A stretch of DNA of 64,000 nucleotides, taken from Oncomelania hupensis (lineage: Eukaryota > Mollusca > Gastropoda > Littorinimorpha > Pomatiopsidae). Below, piece after piece: positions 30,979 through 41,338 of the stretch (the stretch's first letter is position 1; each line of letters starts with the position of its first letter). Location of the stretch: contig CM072514.1 in NCBI GenBank assembly GCA_036898135.1, forward strand, positions 7,843,393 to 7,907,392, written 5' to 3'. Position numbers and translations under genes: made by a program. The notes under the pieces were generated by a model that was given only the letters and a program-made list of their open reading frames with translations, did no database searches and had not been told where the DNA came from.

Positions 30979-31555
30979 GTTTGTGTTGTTTTTTGGTTAA
31001 AATAGTTGCTTTATATATTATAATTATACTATTATATCATTTAATTCCCCCTCCACCTCTACCCTGCTTTTATTTGTTAGCTTTCCAAAATATATTACTT
31101 ACTAAGATTTAATAATATATAATACCATTTTCTTCACTCTCCCTTCTTTTCTTATTTAGACTTTTTACATTTTCCCCTCTATTGGCATTTATTACTGTCG
31201 TTGGTTATTGTGGTTTATTAATATAAGTAATGCTGCTATTGTTTATCTTATTATTACAGTTATTGCTGTAACTATTAGCATTCACTTCTTGTGTGAGCAT
31301 GTTGTGTGTGTGTTCATTAGTGTGTGTTGTATCCTTGTATGCATATATGTATTTAATAATTAATTGACTGTAAATTATTATTAAGATGATCCAAGAGGAT
31401 CATGAGAGTATTATCTGGTGTTATTTTTGTTGCAAGTATGTGATGTGGCTTGATTTATTGTAACGATTTTTTGCTGCAATGATATTTATTGAACACATGC
31501 TCTTTATTTATTTATTTATCTTACTTTATGCTATTATTATTATTATTATTATTAT

Positions 31556-31620
<65 letters not shown>

Positions 31621-32021
31621 TTTTATTTATTTAATTTTATGTTTGTATAGGCACTACACGAACAGAGTTTTGTGTTTGTGTAGCGGAAAATAGTTGTTAG
31701 TATTTTGTTGTTGTTGTGTTTGATTATGAAAAGCACCATTGGCATTGCTTAATTGGAAAATATTTACTATACGTTTGTATGAGCAGAGGTAATGGCGGCA
31801 TAAAGAATATATGATCTATTTTGAATTTGTGGATCTTTGTGTGTGTGTGTGTGAGTGTGCTTGTGAAAGTTGCTTTGTTATAAATACAATTTGTTTACAG
31901 GAAAGGTCCGATGTTTGATGTGAAGACTGTATTGCATTGGTTATATGCATATGACATGTAATGTAATGTAATGCATATGACCAAAAACTGTCCTGTTCAC
32001 CTGTAAATATCTCACTTATAA
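30979..32021. other. AT-rich, no gene; contains (TAG)n
   Basis: A trinucleotide tract of ATT then TAG units occupies 31534-31620. Other sequence is T-rich without recognisable coding. Confidence 0.5.
31555..31620. repeat. (TAG)n simple repeat
   Basis: About 22 units of TAG/GTA. Confidence 0.9.
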
Positions 32022-33860
32022 AGGTTTCTTTTTTTTTTTCCTTTTTTTAGTAACATTATAGAACTATCTCTTTGTTTTTGACATATATAATGATATAAGA
32101 TTAATGGGCTCTCTCATCAAGAGCAATGGGCTGTAAAAAGTAGACATGTTTTTATATTTCATGTTGTAATGTGCATTTGCTGTTTGATGGTTTATAATCA
32201 CCGTGTGGAAAGGTTGGTATAAGATAATAAGTGACTAAGTGATTTTAAAATATTTATTTATTTCTATTAGTTATTTTTACATTTATTTATTTTTATTAAT
32301 TTTTTTTCTTTCTTTTTTTTCTTGCAACATTTAAGGATTTATTGTGTCCTAAAAGAGGTAAATGACATGAATCGTTTTTATGTGTGTGCTGTTGATGATG
32401 TATTGGTACTTATTGAATTTTCTCATTGTATTTGAGCAAAAGGAAATCTTTAGTGTCATTGTATGTATGTGTGTGTAGGTGTGCGTGTGTATGCATTTGC
32501 TGAATATAAGTACTACTGTTTAATTAAATAACGTTTAACATATATTGTGTGTGGGCACAGGCGTAAATTGGATATGACCTACTTTGTTATTGTTTGATTT
32601 AAACAAGGGAGGAAACTAAAGAAAGAGAAAAGAAGAGATAGATGTTTAGTTCTTGAGTGATGGTTCTTTTGCAGTTTGTACACGTTGATATTTGGGGTGG
32701 GGAGGTAGGAGAAGATAAATCACTAGTTTTTAATTATTTTATTATATTGAATTGTCTTATTTATTTTTGTTTATGTTTACATTATTATTGTTGTTATTAC
32801 TATTGCTGTTGTTATTATTGCTGTTATTATTATTATATTATTATCACATTTATTACACTTTTTTCCCCCTTTCATTTAAAATAATGATTAGTTGACTGGC
32901 TGTGTAACCGTGCACCGCTTTTGAAACTCGGCCATTTGGAACTCTTGTAAAAACGTGTTTTTTCTTGTTATTTTCTTCGTCTTTTCTATCTTTTTGATTT
33001 CCTTTTTTTTAATTTTCTTCAGAGAGAGCGTGACGTCTATTTTCTTGTATTTTTATGGATAATACAGTTTCTATTTTATCAGCAAATTGTCAAGGTTTGA
33101 ATAAAGCCCAAAAAAGACATGACATTTTTCATTTCTTTAAAATTAAAAAGTACGATATTTACTTCTTGCAAGACACACATTTTGAAACTAAGTTAGAGAC
33201 ATATATTAGGTCGGAGTGGGGTTATAAGGCATATTTTGCTTCTTTTAATTCAGTATCAAGGGGCGTTGCAGTTCTTTTCAACAATACATTTGAATGTAAG
33301 GTAAAATAAATTGAAGGTGATAGCAGTGGGAATTATTTGCTTGTTCTAATACAAATAAAGGATGAAGATGATTTACTTGTAAATATTTATGGCCCAAACA
33401 GATAATCCTGAGTTTTTTTTAAGAATATTAATAATAAAATTTTAGGATTTAATTGTCAAAACGTAGTAGTAGCTGGTGATTGGAATTTGGTATTAGATCC
33501 CTCCAAAGACTATGAAAATTATAAAAATATAAACAACGTAAAAGCACAAGAAACAGTCTTTCAATTAATGGATAACTTAGATTTGTGCGACATCTGGCGT
33601 GAATTGAATCAGGATTGCCGTCGTTTTACTTGGCGTCGCAATATTCTGTTTCAGCAGAGTAGGCTTGATTTTTTTTAAATTTCGGAATCTATCTTGCCCA
33701 ATGTACAGGATACAGATATTTTGTGTGGTTACAGAACTGATCATTCCTACATTACTTTACCACTACAATTAGAACAAAAAGATAAGAAAAGAAACACACT
33801 TTGGAAATTTAATGCATCATTGTTAAAGACAAAAATTATTTAGAAGAAATAAATACTGTA
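32022..33860 (+). mobile_element. L1/Tx1-like LINE copy A (leader and endonuclease)
   Basis: Near-identical to copies B (43806) and C (60331) from a T-rich start (TTTCTn-CC-T7-AGTAAC) onward: about 1.03 kb of untranslated leader, then ORF2 from ATG 33055. The coding part stops matching at 33860, inside the region after the endonuclease, where a rearranged segment begins. A further piece of the same LINE lies inverted at 33959-34136. Confidence 0.8.
33055..33690 (+). pseudogene. Endonuclease of LINE copy A
   Basis: Starts MDNTVSILSANCQGLN (APE N-terminal block), KKYDIYFLQDTHFET (catalytic E replaced by D in QDTH, as in all three copies) and VSRGVAVLF. A one-base indel at 33303-33310 breaks it. 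VVVAGDWNLVLDP resumes at 33463 and RFTWRRNI at 33624. A T-run at 33670 causes the next stop. ORF2-type enzyme start. Confidence 0.75.
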
Positions 33861-33958
33861 TTGAATTAGAAGCAACAGCGATCATTTTTAATGGCAGCTA
33901 GTCGTAGTCATGCAAGCATCATTTCGAAACACATCGGAGAGCTTCGTTCGACTTCGGT
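33861..33958 (-). repeat. Inverted partial copy of repeat U
   Basis: Reverse complement of 53432-53538. It begins with a 25-bp sequence that is perfectly inverted relative to 34138-34162. Confidence 0.85.
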
Positions 33959-34136
33959 CTTTTCTCTCTTTAACTATCCTTTATCTTTTTCCCTGTTGCA
34001 TAAGATATAGTTTTCGACCTAATTTTCATCATTAGAAAATCTAAAAACAAATCCTCAGAAATTGTAAAGTGAATATCCTTTGAATTCATTTGTAACAAGT
34101 ATTCTCTACTGTAAGTTAAAGCAGCATAATCTTGAA
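33959..34136 (-). mobile_element. Inverted piece of LINE copy A
   Basis: The reverse complement matches 45649-45830 of copy B (the region encoding YAALTYSREYLLQMNSKDIH). The inversion is bounded on both sides by the 25-bp inverted repeat of U. Confidence 0.85.
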
Positions 34137-34137
34137 T

Positions 34138-34522
34138 AATGATCGCTGTTGCTTCTAATTCAGTTCGATACAGATTTAGCATTTCGCAACGGTATACTTT
34201 GTTAATATGAGCATAATATGAGCATAATTATTATCGACCATATTTAATAGTTGCGTTCCTTGATTTGCATTTTGTTAGTTCTCAGCAGTAAAGGCTAATA
34301 ATAGCATTGCCCATTTCCTGCCTAGAACCAAGTAGACACTGTTATACAGTATACATAGGCTTAATCTACATTATTATATTATAAGTCAGTCTCCGCGCAG
34401 CGAAGAAGCTCACTAGCTGAATATAATTATTAGAACTGTATTGTTTGTTTTATATTTAAATAAATGTATAAACTATATCTATTCTAATTGATAATATTTA
34501 GGCCTATACTTTATAATATTCG
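34138..34522 (+). repeat. Repeat U, right part (copy 1)
   Basis: Nearly identical to 53514-53892. Starts AATGATCGCTGTTGCTTC and ends TTATAATATTCG. Contains AATAAATGTATAAAC and GTCTCCGCGCAGCGAAG. Non-coding and not assignable to a class. It abuts a gypsy RNase H (34523). Confidence 0.8.
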
Positions 34523-35071
34523 GACAAAGTCGTTTGGATAGCCGAATGCGAGAGAGCATTCCAAACCCTCAAGGACAAAAAGACATCGGCGCCAGTACTC
34601 CACCTACCAGATTTGACGCAGCCCTTCGTTGGCCGCACCGACGCAAGTGACTTAGGCCTCGGAGCAATACTGCTACAGCGCGACCCCAAGAACACGGAGA
34701 CACTATTCCTTGTCGCCCACGCCAGCAGAAAACTGAGACCCGCCGAGACACACTACGCCACGTCGGAGAAAGAATTCCTTAGACTGGTCTGGGCCATACA
34801 GAAGTTTCAACTCTACCTGTATGGGACCCACTTCACAGTTCAGGTGGACCACCAACCACTATCATTCCTGGCAGCCTCCAAATCCTTGAACTCGCGCCTG
34901 ATGCGATGGGCACTCACCCTTCAGGCATACTCTTTCCAAATCGAGTACATCCCCGGCAAAGAGAACCACGGAACCGACTACCTCACTCGTCACCTCGTGG
35001 AGGACACATCAGCAGTCGCCCACTCAACCCAAGTAAGGGCCACAGCACCAGACTTCGTCCTTGTCCAGTAG
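34523..35071 (+). pseudogene. Gypsy RNase H domain, C-terminal end of a polyprotein
   Basis: Continuous frame from the RT-RNase H junction: VVWIAECERAFQTLKDKK, FVGRTDASDLGLGAILLQRD (first catalytic D), THYATSEKEFLRLVWAIQKF (E), FTVQVDHQPLSFLA (D) and IEYIPGKENHGTDYLTRH. It stops at 35071 after about 30 more residues. No integrase follows, and an LTR-like repeat comes instead, so this pol also ended with RNase H, fitting the integrase-first elements. The matching reverse transcriptase piece is at 52858-53430. Confidence 0.8.
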
Positions 35072-35234
35072 AATTCCTGTTATAAGTGTCCATAGCTACC
35101 TGGCATAGCATTGCAGCTCAGGTAGAGCAACTTAACTAGTTTGTAAATAGGACCCTAGGATAGTGCAGCGTTAAACTAGGCTCTGTAGTAGAAAAAGGTC
35201 TAATCCAGTAGTCATCGCCTTTTTTCAGTTGAGA
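35072..35234. other. Interval between RNase H stop and LTR-like repeat
   Basis: Could be the start of the LTR, but it does not match 19891-20041. Confidence 0.4.
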
Positions 35235-36698
35235 GAGCCTGGAACAAGAGCCGAGATTTAAACACAGCACATTTTAAGTTTTTGCCCTGTTTAGTCAGTT
35301 GTAACACTAAGGTTAATGTTATGCTGAAGCAGACGACAGAAGTTAATGATGTGTGCTACACTCTGTTATACGGACGATGGAGCAGTATAGTGACATCATC
35401 CAGCTTACGTTAGAGCTCATCGAATTTACAGCCAATCGGGACAGAGAGAGATTAGGTATACCAGTTCTACCTGGTTCAGGCAGACAACTTAGGAGAGTCA
35501 TTCTGCATTCAAACTGCCTAGAGTACACAGCTACACAGAAATCTCTCCATAGACCAGGAAAGCAGGACTTGTTGAAAACTCGTTTCAACTAAGTTACCCA
35601 CGGCCTGACATTGTCAAAAAGGTAAATGAACATAGTTTTGTTTCATCGTGATGTCTTGATATTATTGTTGAATTATGTTTGTGAAATTTGCCATGATTAA
35701 AATTGAATTGTCAGTCCAACGTTGCGTGACCACGTGGCGAACACGACCGGCCGACGCCATGTTGTACACCTTACGGACCCACTGTTGTTTAACCTGTATG
35801 CATGCTTGCAGACCAGTGGCTGTACCAGAGAATGTGTATATTATTAATTAATTCTCTATGTGTATAGTTAGCCATGATTTATATTTATCTATATATAGGA
35901 AATTAGAGTGGAGATTCCAGTGGACCACGGAATTAGCAGAATGTTCGTTGCTTATATAGAGAGATGTGGAGCTAATCACTGAGGGCTACTTCGGCCTTCA
36001 GTGAGACGCTCTACACACACCTACATGTAGAATACAGGGTTGTGCAGAATTTCGTCTCATATGTTACAGACGAGCAGGTATCGTATCGTGAGCCCAATCA
36101 GGCCAAAGACAAGAAAAAGTCTTCACTGAAAGTTGGCCTGCAGCGGCTGATCAAGCAATGAGCGAAGAGAGCCCACCAGTCTAGCAACAAGGAGAAGAAC
36201 CCACAACAACACAGCTTATCAAGGAAGCAACCACAACACAGCTCTTTGGACACTGACAGTCGAGCAGGTATCGTATCGTGAGCCCAATCAGGCCAAAGAC
36301 AAGAAAAAGTCTTCACTGAAAGTTGGCCTGCAGCGGCTGATCAAGCAATGAGCGAAGAGAGCCCACCAGTCTAGCAACAAGGAGAAGAACCCATAACAAC
36401 ACAGCTTATCAAGGAAGCAACCACAACACAGCTCTTTGGACACTGAGCTAAGTACACAGTACGCAGTGCACCAAACCTGTATCAAAGGACCACAGTAGTC
36501 CACTCTTCCAGAACTCTGACCCTTAGGGCAGAAAGCATCCAGTGCCCGATGATGTTACAGTAGCTGCATGGAACTATCAAGAAGCGAACCAGTCAAAGAA
36601 ACATTTGAACTTTTAAGTTAGTATCGTACTTAGCAGATCGTGTATATAGTAGAGGAAATAAATGTGAGATATTTACTGTTATCAAGTGGCTGGACTAC
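35235..36698 (+). repeat. LTR-like repeat, second copy (matches 20041-21364)
   Basis: Shares many blocks with the LTR of element 2: GCCAATCGGGACA, CTGCCTAGAGTACACAG, CACGGCCTGACATTGTCAAA, GACCACGTGG, TGTATAGTTAGCCAtGATTT, GGAAATAAATGTG and AAGTGGCTGGACTAC. Contains a 190-bp internal tandem duplication. Confidence 0.7.
36071..36450. repeat. Tandem duplication, 190-bp unit, two copies
   Basis: The unit starting CGAGCAGGTATCGTATCGTG at 36071 repeats at 36261 with about one difference, indicating a recent event. It is absent from the copy at 20900-21130. Confidence 0.85.
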
Positions 36699-37592
36699 GT
36701 ATGATTCATAACCGTGTGCGAGCTAGTGTGACAGTGATCTTTTACCATTTTTCTTTCTATCTCTGTACCCCAGCCTAAACACAGACCAAGCTAAACAAAT
36801 AAATGTATTAAGTAGAGTCACAGGGAGATTTACTAGCGATCCCCATCGACTTAAGACGAGTGGGTAATAGTATTCCATTGTGCAGAGACCAGCAACAATA
36901 GACCCACTGTCACAGTTAACAGGTCATTCCCATCCAGATATCGCTATAATTGTTGAAAGTCATGAGTGGTTAGATAGTTATAATTTTATTTTTAGTTGGT
37001 AGATTGTTATGATTTTACTATATTTTAGTTTTATTGTCTAATGTCATGCACCTAGAGTGTACAGACGTAAAATTAAAATACTGAACCAAGCTGAACTGGA
37101 CTGACAGTTTAGGCCCCATGGAATGAAAGTTTAGACACCACGGAATGAAATTTAGACATCACGGAATACCATGGAATGAAAGTTCAGACACCGTGGAATG
37201 AAGTTAAGAGACCATGGTATGAAAGACTCCTTGCAATGCAAGGATTAAGTTTAGGCACTCTGAACGTTAGACACATAACAGAGAGATGGCAAACACGTAC
37301 ACACAAGTGAATGGCAATCAGTAGGCATATTTCATAGTTCTGATAGACGGAAGGGAACTCTCTTGCGCAATATAATTACTTATTTTGGATTCACAAGCGT
37401 TTGATCATGAGTGATAGAAAGACACACTCACACACGCACACACCCAAACAGAGAGAGAGAGAGAGAGAGAGAGAAACAGGGAGAGAGAGAGAGAGAGCCT
37501 CGTGAAGATCGATGGACACAACAACCTGTTGCCGGGCAAAGACCTAGTGGCACCAAGGTTCTTCCAAAGTTTAACAGATCACAAAGTCAAGT
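36699..37592. other. No gene; degenerate GGAATGAAA repeats and CA/GA tracts
   Basis: 37112-37235 holds about five degenerate units around CCATGGAATGAAAGTTTAGA. (CA)n and (GA)n tracts lie at 37423-37497. 36880-37080 may be a decayed LINE 3' end. Confidence 0.5.
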
Positions 37593-37904
37593 AAAAGGTA
37601 AAAAGGTAAAGGTAGTCCCATAGCCTTGTGGCCGTAGGGGAGCGTGATATTGGAGATCACACTTATCTTGGGCCAGCGTAATGAGGGTGATGCCCATCTC
37701 TCTCCCTCGCTGCTTTACCTTCCCCACCCTCAAGAGAGTAGGTACTCAATCACAGTTGAGGCAAAAGGGGGCGTTGTTATTTGTCGCTTCACGTTGCGGT
37801 CACCCATCCAAGTGCTAACCGCACTGGACGGTGCTTAACTTGCGACACAGTAGCGAGTGCTCCAACCACTACGCTATCCGACACCCCAACACATACGACA
37901 TCCG
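37593..37904 (-). mobile_element. SINE-like element with tRNA-like box A and 5S-like segment
   Basis: On the minus strand the head carries GGATAGCGTAGTGGTTGGAG (tRNA-type box A), then a 5S rRNA-like internal part GTTAGCACTTGGATGGGTGA (37796-37816), and the tail is made of TACCTTT units. A perfect 12-bp target duplication ACAAAGTCAAGT flanks it (37581-37592 and 37905-37916). It would be transcribed by RNA polymerase III and mobilised by a LINE. A canonical box B is not clear. Confidence 0.75.
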
Positions 37905-37916
37905 ACAAAGTCAAGT

Positions 37917-38193
37917 CCAACTGTAAAATGCAATGTCCCAAGGACACACAGTCCAGAGTGACAGGTCCTTTTAAAATTAACAATCAATGTTTTTATATAA
38001 GGATAAAACGCTATAACAAAATTAACCTTCTTTAATATAAATCGATCCATTCGTTGGCATATGCACCTATTGATAACAACAATGTTGATTTTGATGATAG
38101 CTCCGCAGCAAAAGCGCCTCGGGCGGCTTCATTAATTTCATGTATCAGCCAGCGCCTTGAGCAGCTCTAGAGCTAAAAAAATGCGCCATAAAA
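37917..38193. other. Interval with L2-style tail at its end
   Basis: 38120-38193 carries AGCGCCTTGAGCAGCTCTAG and ATGCGCCATAAAAT, resembling the LINE 3' ends at 22018 and 30846. It abuts the foldback element. Confidence 0.45.
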
Positions 38194-39129
38194 TGTAGCC
38201 GGGCGGGCTACAAGGAATTTCTGACCATTTTGATACTTAGGCCACACTCTGTCCTCTGTTATGTTTAAACTAGCTGTATGCAATAATTTGATATATACTT
38301 TTCAGATCCCTTAAAGCAGATAATCGTTAGACGCAGCTTTAAATTATCTATTAGAATATATAAACTTTATTTGTGATTTATGTAGAAATTTTAAAGGAGA
38401 GCGCGATGTTTAGAATAGCGCGATGCCTATCACATTGATAAAGACACCGCGCTGTTGTTTGACCGCTGATACGACGTTGTTCTTTCTTTGTCATTTTTAT
38501 TATTCTTTATAATTTTATTAAATTAAAGAGTTGTTATGAGTTTAGAGTTGTGAAATTCTTAAGAGCAGCAGCCAACTCCCTCTTAAATAGCGTATTATTT
38601 TTATTTCGTAGCAGATAGGTCTGATATTATTATATCAGTAGAAAGGTCGTATTTCCGCGTTTCCGCCCATATATAATTTGTTTAGCATTCGTTAGCGTTT
38701 CAAGCCTTATATGTAAAATAAAGGATAACAACTAAAACAAATTACCAAGAGAGACGAACAGCAGCGTAAGGTCCGCGCGCATACATAAAAGCTCGGACGT
38801 GCTAAAATATTTCGAGACACACACTCTGAGAGAGCAAGAAAAACAAGACAGAGGGCTGGAGCACGCAGAAAGAGAACAAGAGAACGGGAGAACGAGAAAG
38901 ACACACAGAGAGGGCAGAATGTAGCTGTACGAGCATTGCCTGTTGCGCTCTCTTAGTATGATGCACTTCGAGAATAAAATTTTCAACGGTCATCAACGAA
39001 CTGGCGTTGGGGAGAGAGAGAGAGAATGTGTAAGAATTCTTCATCACCCTAGCCTCCATCACTGTATCATCTCCCCACCACCACCAACACCACCACAATA
39101 AGAACAATTTATTTACAAAGTTCAAAATA

Positions 39130-39345
39130 AATTGTCGCTGGATTAATTGTGTGGACAATTTTGCCCTGGTTACGATCTTGTGAATGACGTAGTCTTGGGT
39201 GTTTTGTGGCTGCAGATGTGAAAGGTCTTTGCACTGGTTATGACCTCGCGGAGAACATGAACTCTTTGTCGTGGGTACGACCTCGTTAATGACATAAGGT
39301 CTTGGACCTGAGTTCAAAATCTCGAAAAGAAATGCGAGGTGACGT
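39130..39345 (+). repeat. Degenerate GACCTCGCGAATGACGT block (R1)
   Basis: Irregular units built on GGTTAcGACCTCGCGAATGACG and ending in TGCGAGGT. The same block in the same orientation recurs at 42650-43010 outside the right arm. Confidence 0.6.
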
Positions 39346-39929
39346 ACGGAGAAAAAAAGAAGAAGAAGAATAAGGGAAGGGGGTGGGAAAGAAGAAGAAG
39401 AAGAACAACAACAACAACAACAATGACGACAACAACAACTGCTACTACAATATTAGCAGCTACAACAAATGTAATAAAATAATTGAGAATAATATCGTGA
39501 TGCCCCTTTTGGGGCAGGATGTGGGCAGGGCATTCTGGATTATAATGTACACATTTATAATTGTGTTGGAAAAGTGAGTTATAATCTGGTAGATTAAAAA
39601 AAATGAATAAAAAAACAACTAAAAATGCTCATCGACGATGTTAGTCTAGCATGTATTATATAATGCAAGACTTAAGTTTTGACACCTAGCACAGAAATTT
39701 TAGAAACGTAACTGAGTGGTCGTAAACGCGTTATTACCAACGGAAAATAAGTATAGTCTAAAGTGCATGTCGTCACAAGTGAGACTCAAATGGAAAATAA
39801 ATAATTCGTTTTTGGTTCACACGCATCTGATCACGAGTGAGAAAGAAAGCAATATCCACACACACATTACATGACGTGGTTAATGGTTTAGGTCCAGTGG
39901 AATCGACACACACATACACACGCACACAC

Positions 39930-40160
39930 ATGAATGAACATTGAGGTTTAACGTCTACACCCACCATTGGCGATATGGCAGACAGGGGTAACCATCCCAG
40001 GATAGAGAGGGTAGGGACCTAAATCTACACTGAACCGCCAGAGCAATCATACTGCAAATACTGACAGTGAAATTGGCCACATTTTTTCTTGTCCACCACG
40101 TAAGTGGAACCTGGGTCAACAGGTGTTCCAGGCGAACGCTCTCCCACTGAACCTACGGCT
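39930..40160 (-). mobile_element. Possible tRNA-Gly-like SINE
   Basis: Minus-strand GGTTCAGTGGGAGAGCG (40130-40146) is box-A-like and CCCAGGTTCCACTT is a weak box B. The body follows to a CA-rich end near 39930. Copy at about 56450-56680. Confidence 0.4.
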
Positions 40161-40195
40161 GTGGGACAAATCCAAACTACTTTGGTTTCCTCAAG

Positions 40196-40720
40196 TGAAA
40201 GCTACTTTAAAATGACCAATTTTGACACGTCCCCGTGAAAGATCCCTTTAAAATGATCCATTGTGACTACCTTGTTGTTGTTTGTAGATTATAGTCACAC
40301 GACACTTTCGCATATAGGTGACTACTGGACCGATTTATACTGACACCAGCGGGCCAGTTGTTGGTAAAGGGGAAAATAATATGATCACACGTTGACCAAT
40401 CCGGGATTCGAACCAGCGACCTTTCGGTTACTAGCAAGACGCTCTTACCAACTGAGCTACCCGGCCCCATATGACCACCTTCCTGCCACAGATCCCTTTA
40501 AAATGACCCATTGTGACCACCTCCCCGCCACAGATCCCTTTAAAATGACCCATTGTGACCACCTCCCCGCCACAGATCCCTTTAAAATGACCCATTGTGA
40601 CCACCTCTCCGCCACAGATCCCTTTAAAATGACCCATTGTGACCACCTTACCGCCACATATCCCTTTAAAATGACCCATTGTGACCACCTCCCGCCACAG
40701 ATCCCTTTAAAATGCACAGT
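40196..40720. repeat. 42-bp minisatellite, interrupted by SINE (six units on the right)
   Basis: Unit: GACCACCTCCCCGCCACAGA then TCCCTTTAAAATGACCCATT and GT. Two degenerate units lie left of the SINE (40196-40275) and six to its right. Because 42 is divisible by three and no frame has stops, long repetitive ORFs appear on both strands; they are artefacts. Confidence 0.85.
40276..40468 (-). mobile_element. tRNA-derived SINE inside the 42-bp minisatellite
   Basis: The minus-strand head GGCCGGGTAGCTCAGTTGGT (box A) and GGTTCGAATCCCGGAT (box B) form a tRNA-like 5' end, with a CTAGTAA anticodon-loop-like stretch suggesting a threonine tRNA origin. The body ends in CTACAAACAACAAC. A target duplication is visible as TGACYACCTT on both sides, inside the array. 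Copy at 56780-56978. Confidence 0.75.
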
Positions 40721-40814
40721 GAGTGTTGCCTCACTGAAAAAAGCTTTTAACAAAACAACAAAAATCTCATTCCAAAGTAAAGTTGTTTTTTTCATCAATA
40801 AATAGTTCATGTGG

Positions 40815-41030
40815 CTATTAATAGGTGCGGCCGCTCTACCGCTCTAGCACTAACAATTTCTACTAGACGCTACCGCGCTTTGAGTTTGAAATCATTCGAA
40901 GTAAAGCGCGTATTAGCATCCGGTATTATTATTATTAATTTACCGTATTGATGTGCCGCTCTCCCGCTCTAGCACTAACAATGTCTACTAGACGGTCTTT
41001 TACCGTATTGATGTGCCGTTCAACTTAGAG
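40815..41030. repeat. About 61-bp repeat pair (CCGCTCTAGCACTAACAAT)
   Basis: Two units of GTGCGGCCGCTCTACCGCTC and CTAGCACTAACAATTTCTAC with CCGTATTGATG linkers. They are separated here by an insertion of about 70 bp (40872-40940) that copy E2 lacks. Confidence 0.7.
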
Positions 41031-41306
41031 GAAATCAACCCCTGTCAAAACAGACATGGAGAATTCAAACTTTGGCTGTTGGTTTCAGCAACTAAAGCCC
41101 ACTTTATCATTGTTTAATGTAAAAACAAAAACGTCAAATATTAGGAGAAATCTGTTTTGCCAAAAATACAAACATTCTTCAACTTGGGGCTTTTAAACTT
41201 TTATTTTTTGTTAACTAATCAGACTATGTGTTATTGTAGTGGTGTTGGTGGTTGAGAGAAGATGATAACGTGATGGAGGCTAGGGTGATGAAGAATTCTC
41301 ACACAT

Positions 41307-41338
<32 letters not shown>

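Larger units (their letters stand above)
28285..30995 (+). mobile_element. L2/CR1-like LINE, 5'-truncated, (TTA)n tail
   Basis: Starts inside the endonuclease domain and runs through a complete reverse transcriptase to a 3' UTR ending in AAGCGCATTATAAATAC and about 75 bp of ATT units. C-rich codon use contrasts with the AT-rich surroundings. It is the best-preserved RT in the window. A 3'-end relative lies at 12395-13300. Confidence 0.85.

Noticed and set aside
32657..32884. Conserved 69-75-residue frame in all three LINE leaders
   Set aside because: It spans a TTA/TTG-rich stretch, has frame differences at its start among copies and no domain; treated as untranslated leader.
37796..37830. 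A 5S rRNA gene
   Set aside because: Only a short internal block is 5S-like and it lies inside a SINE with target duplication.
40394..40467. A functional tRNA gene on the minus strand
   Set aside because: Boxes A and B are good, but the anticodon stem pairs poorly and a SINE body with target duplication follows.
40470..40720. CRISPR-like array
   Set aside because: Head-to-tail 42-bp units without unique spacers in a eukaryotic sequence; a minisatellite.
40392..40810. Repetitive protein with DHLPATDPFKMTHC units (also 56898-57395 and antisense)
   Set aside because: The 42-bp minisatellite unit is divisible by three and free of stops in several frames on both strands; the ORF start is inside a SINE head.
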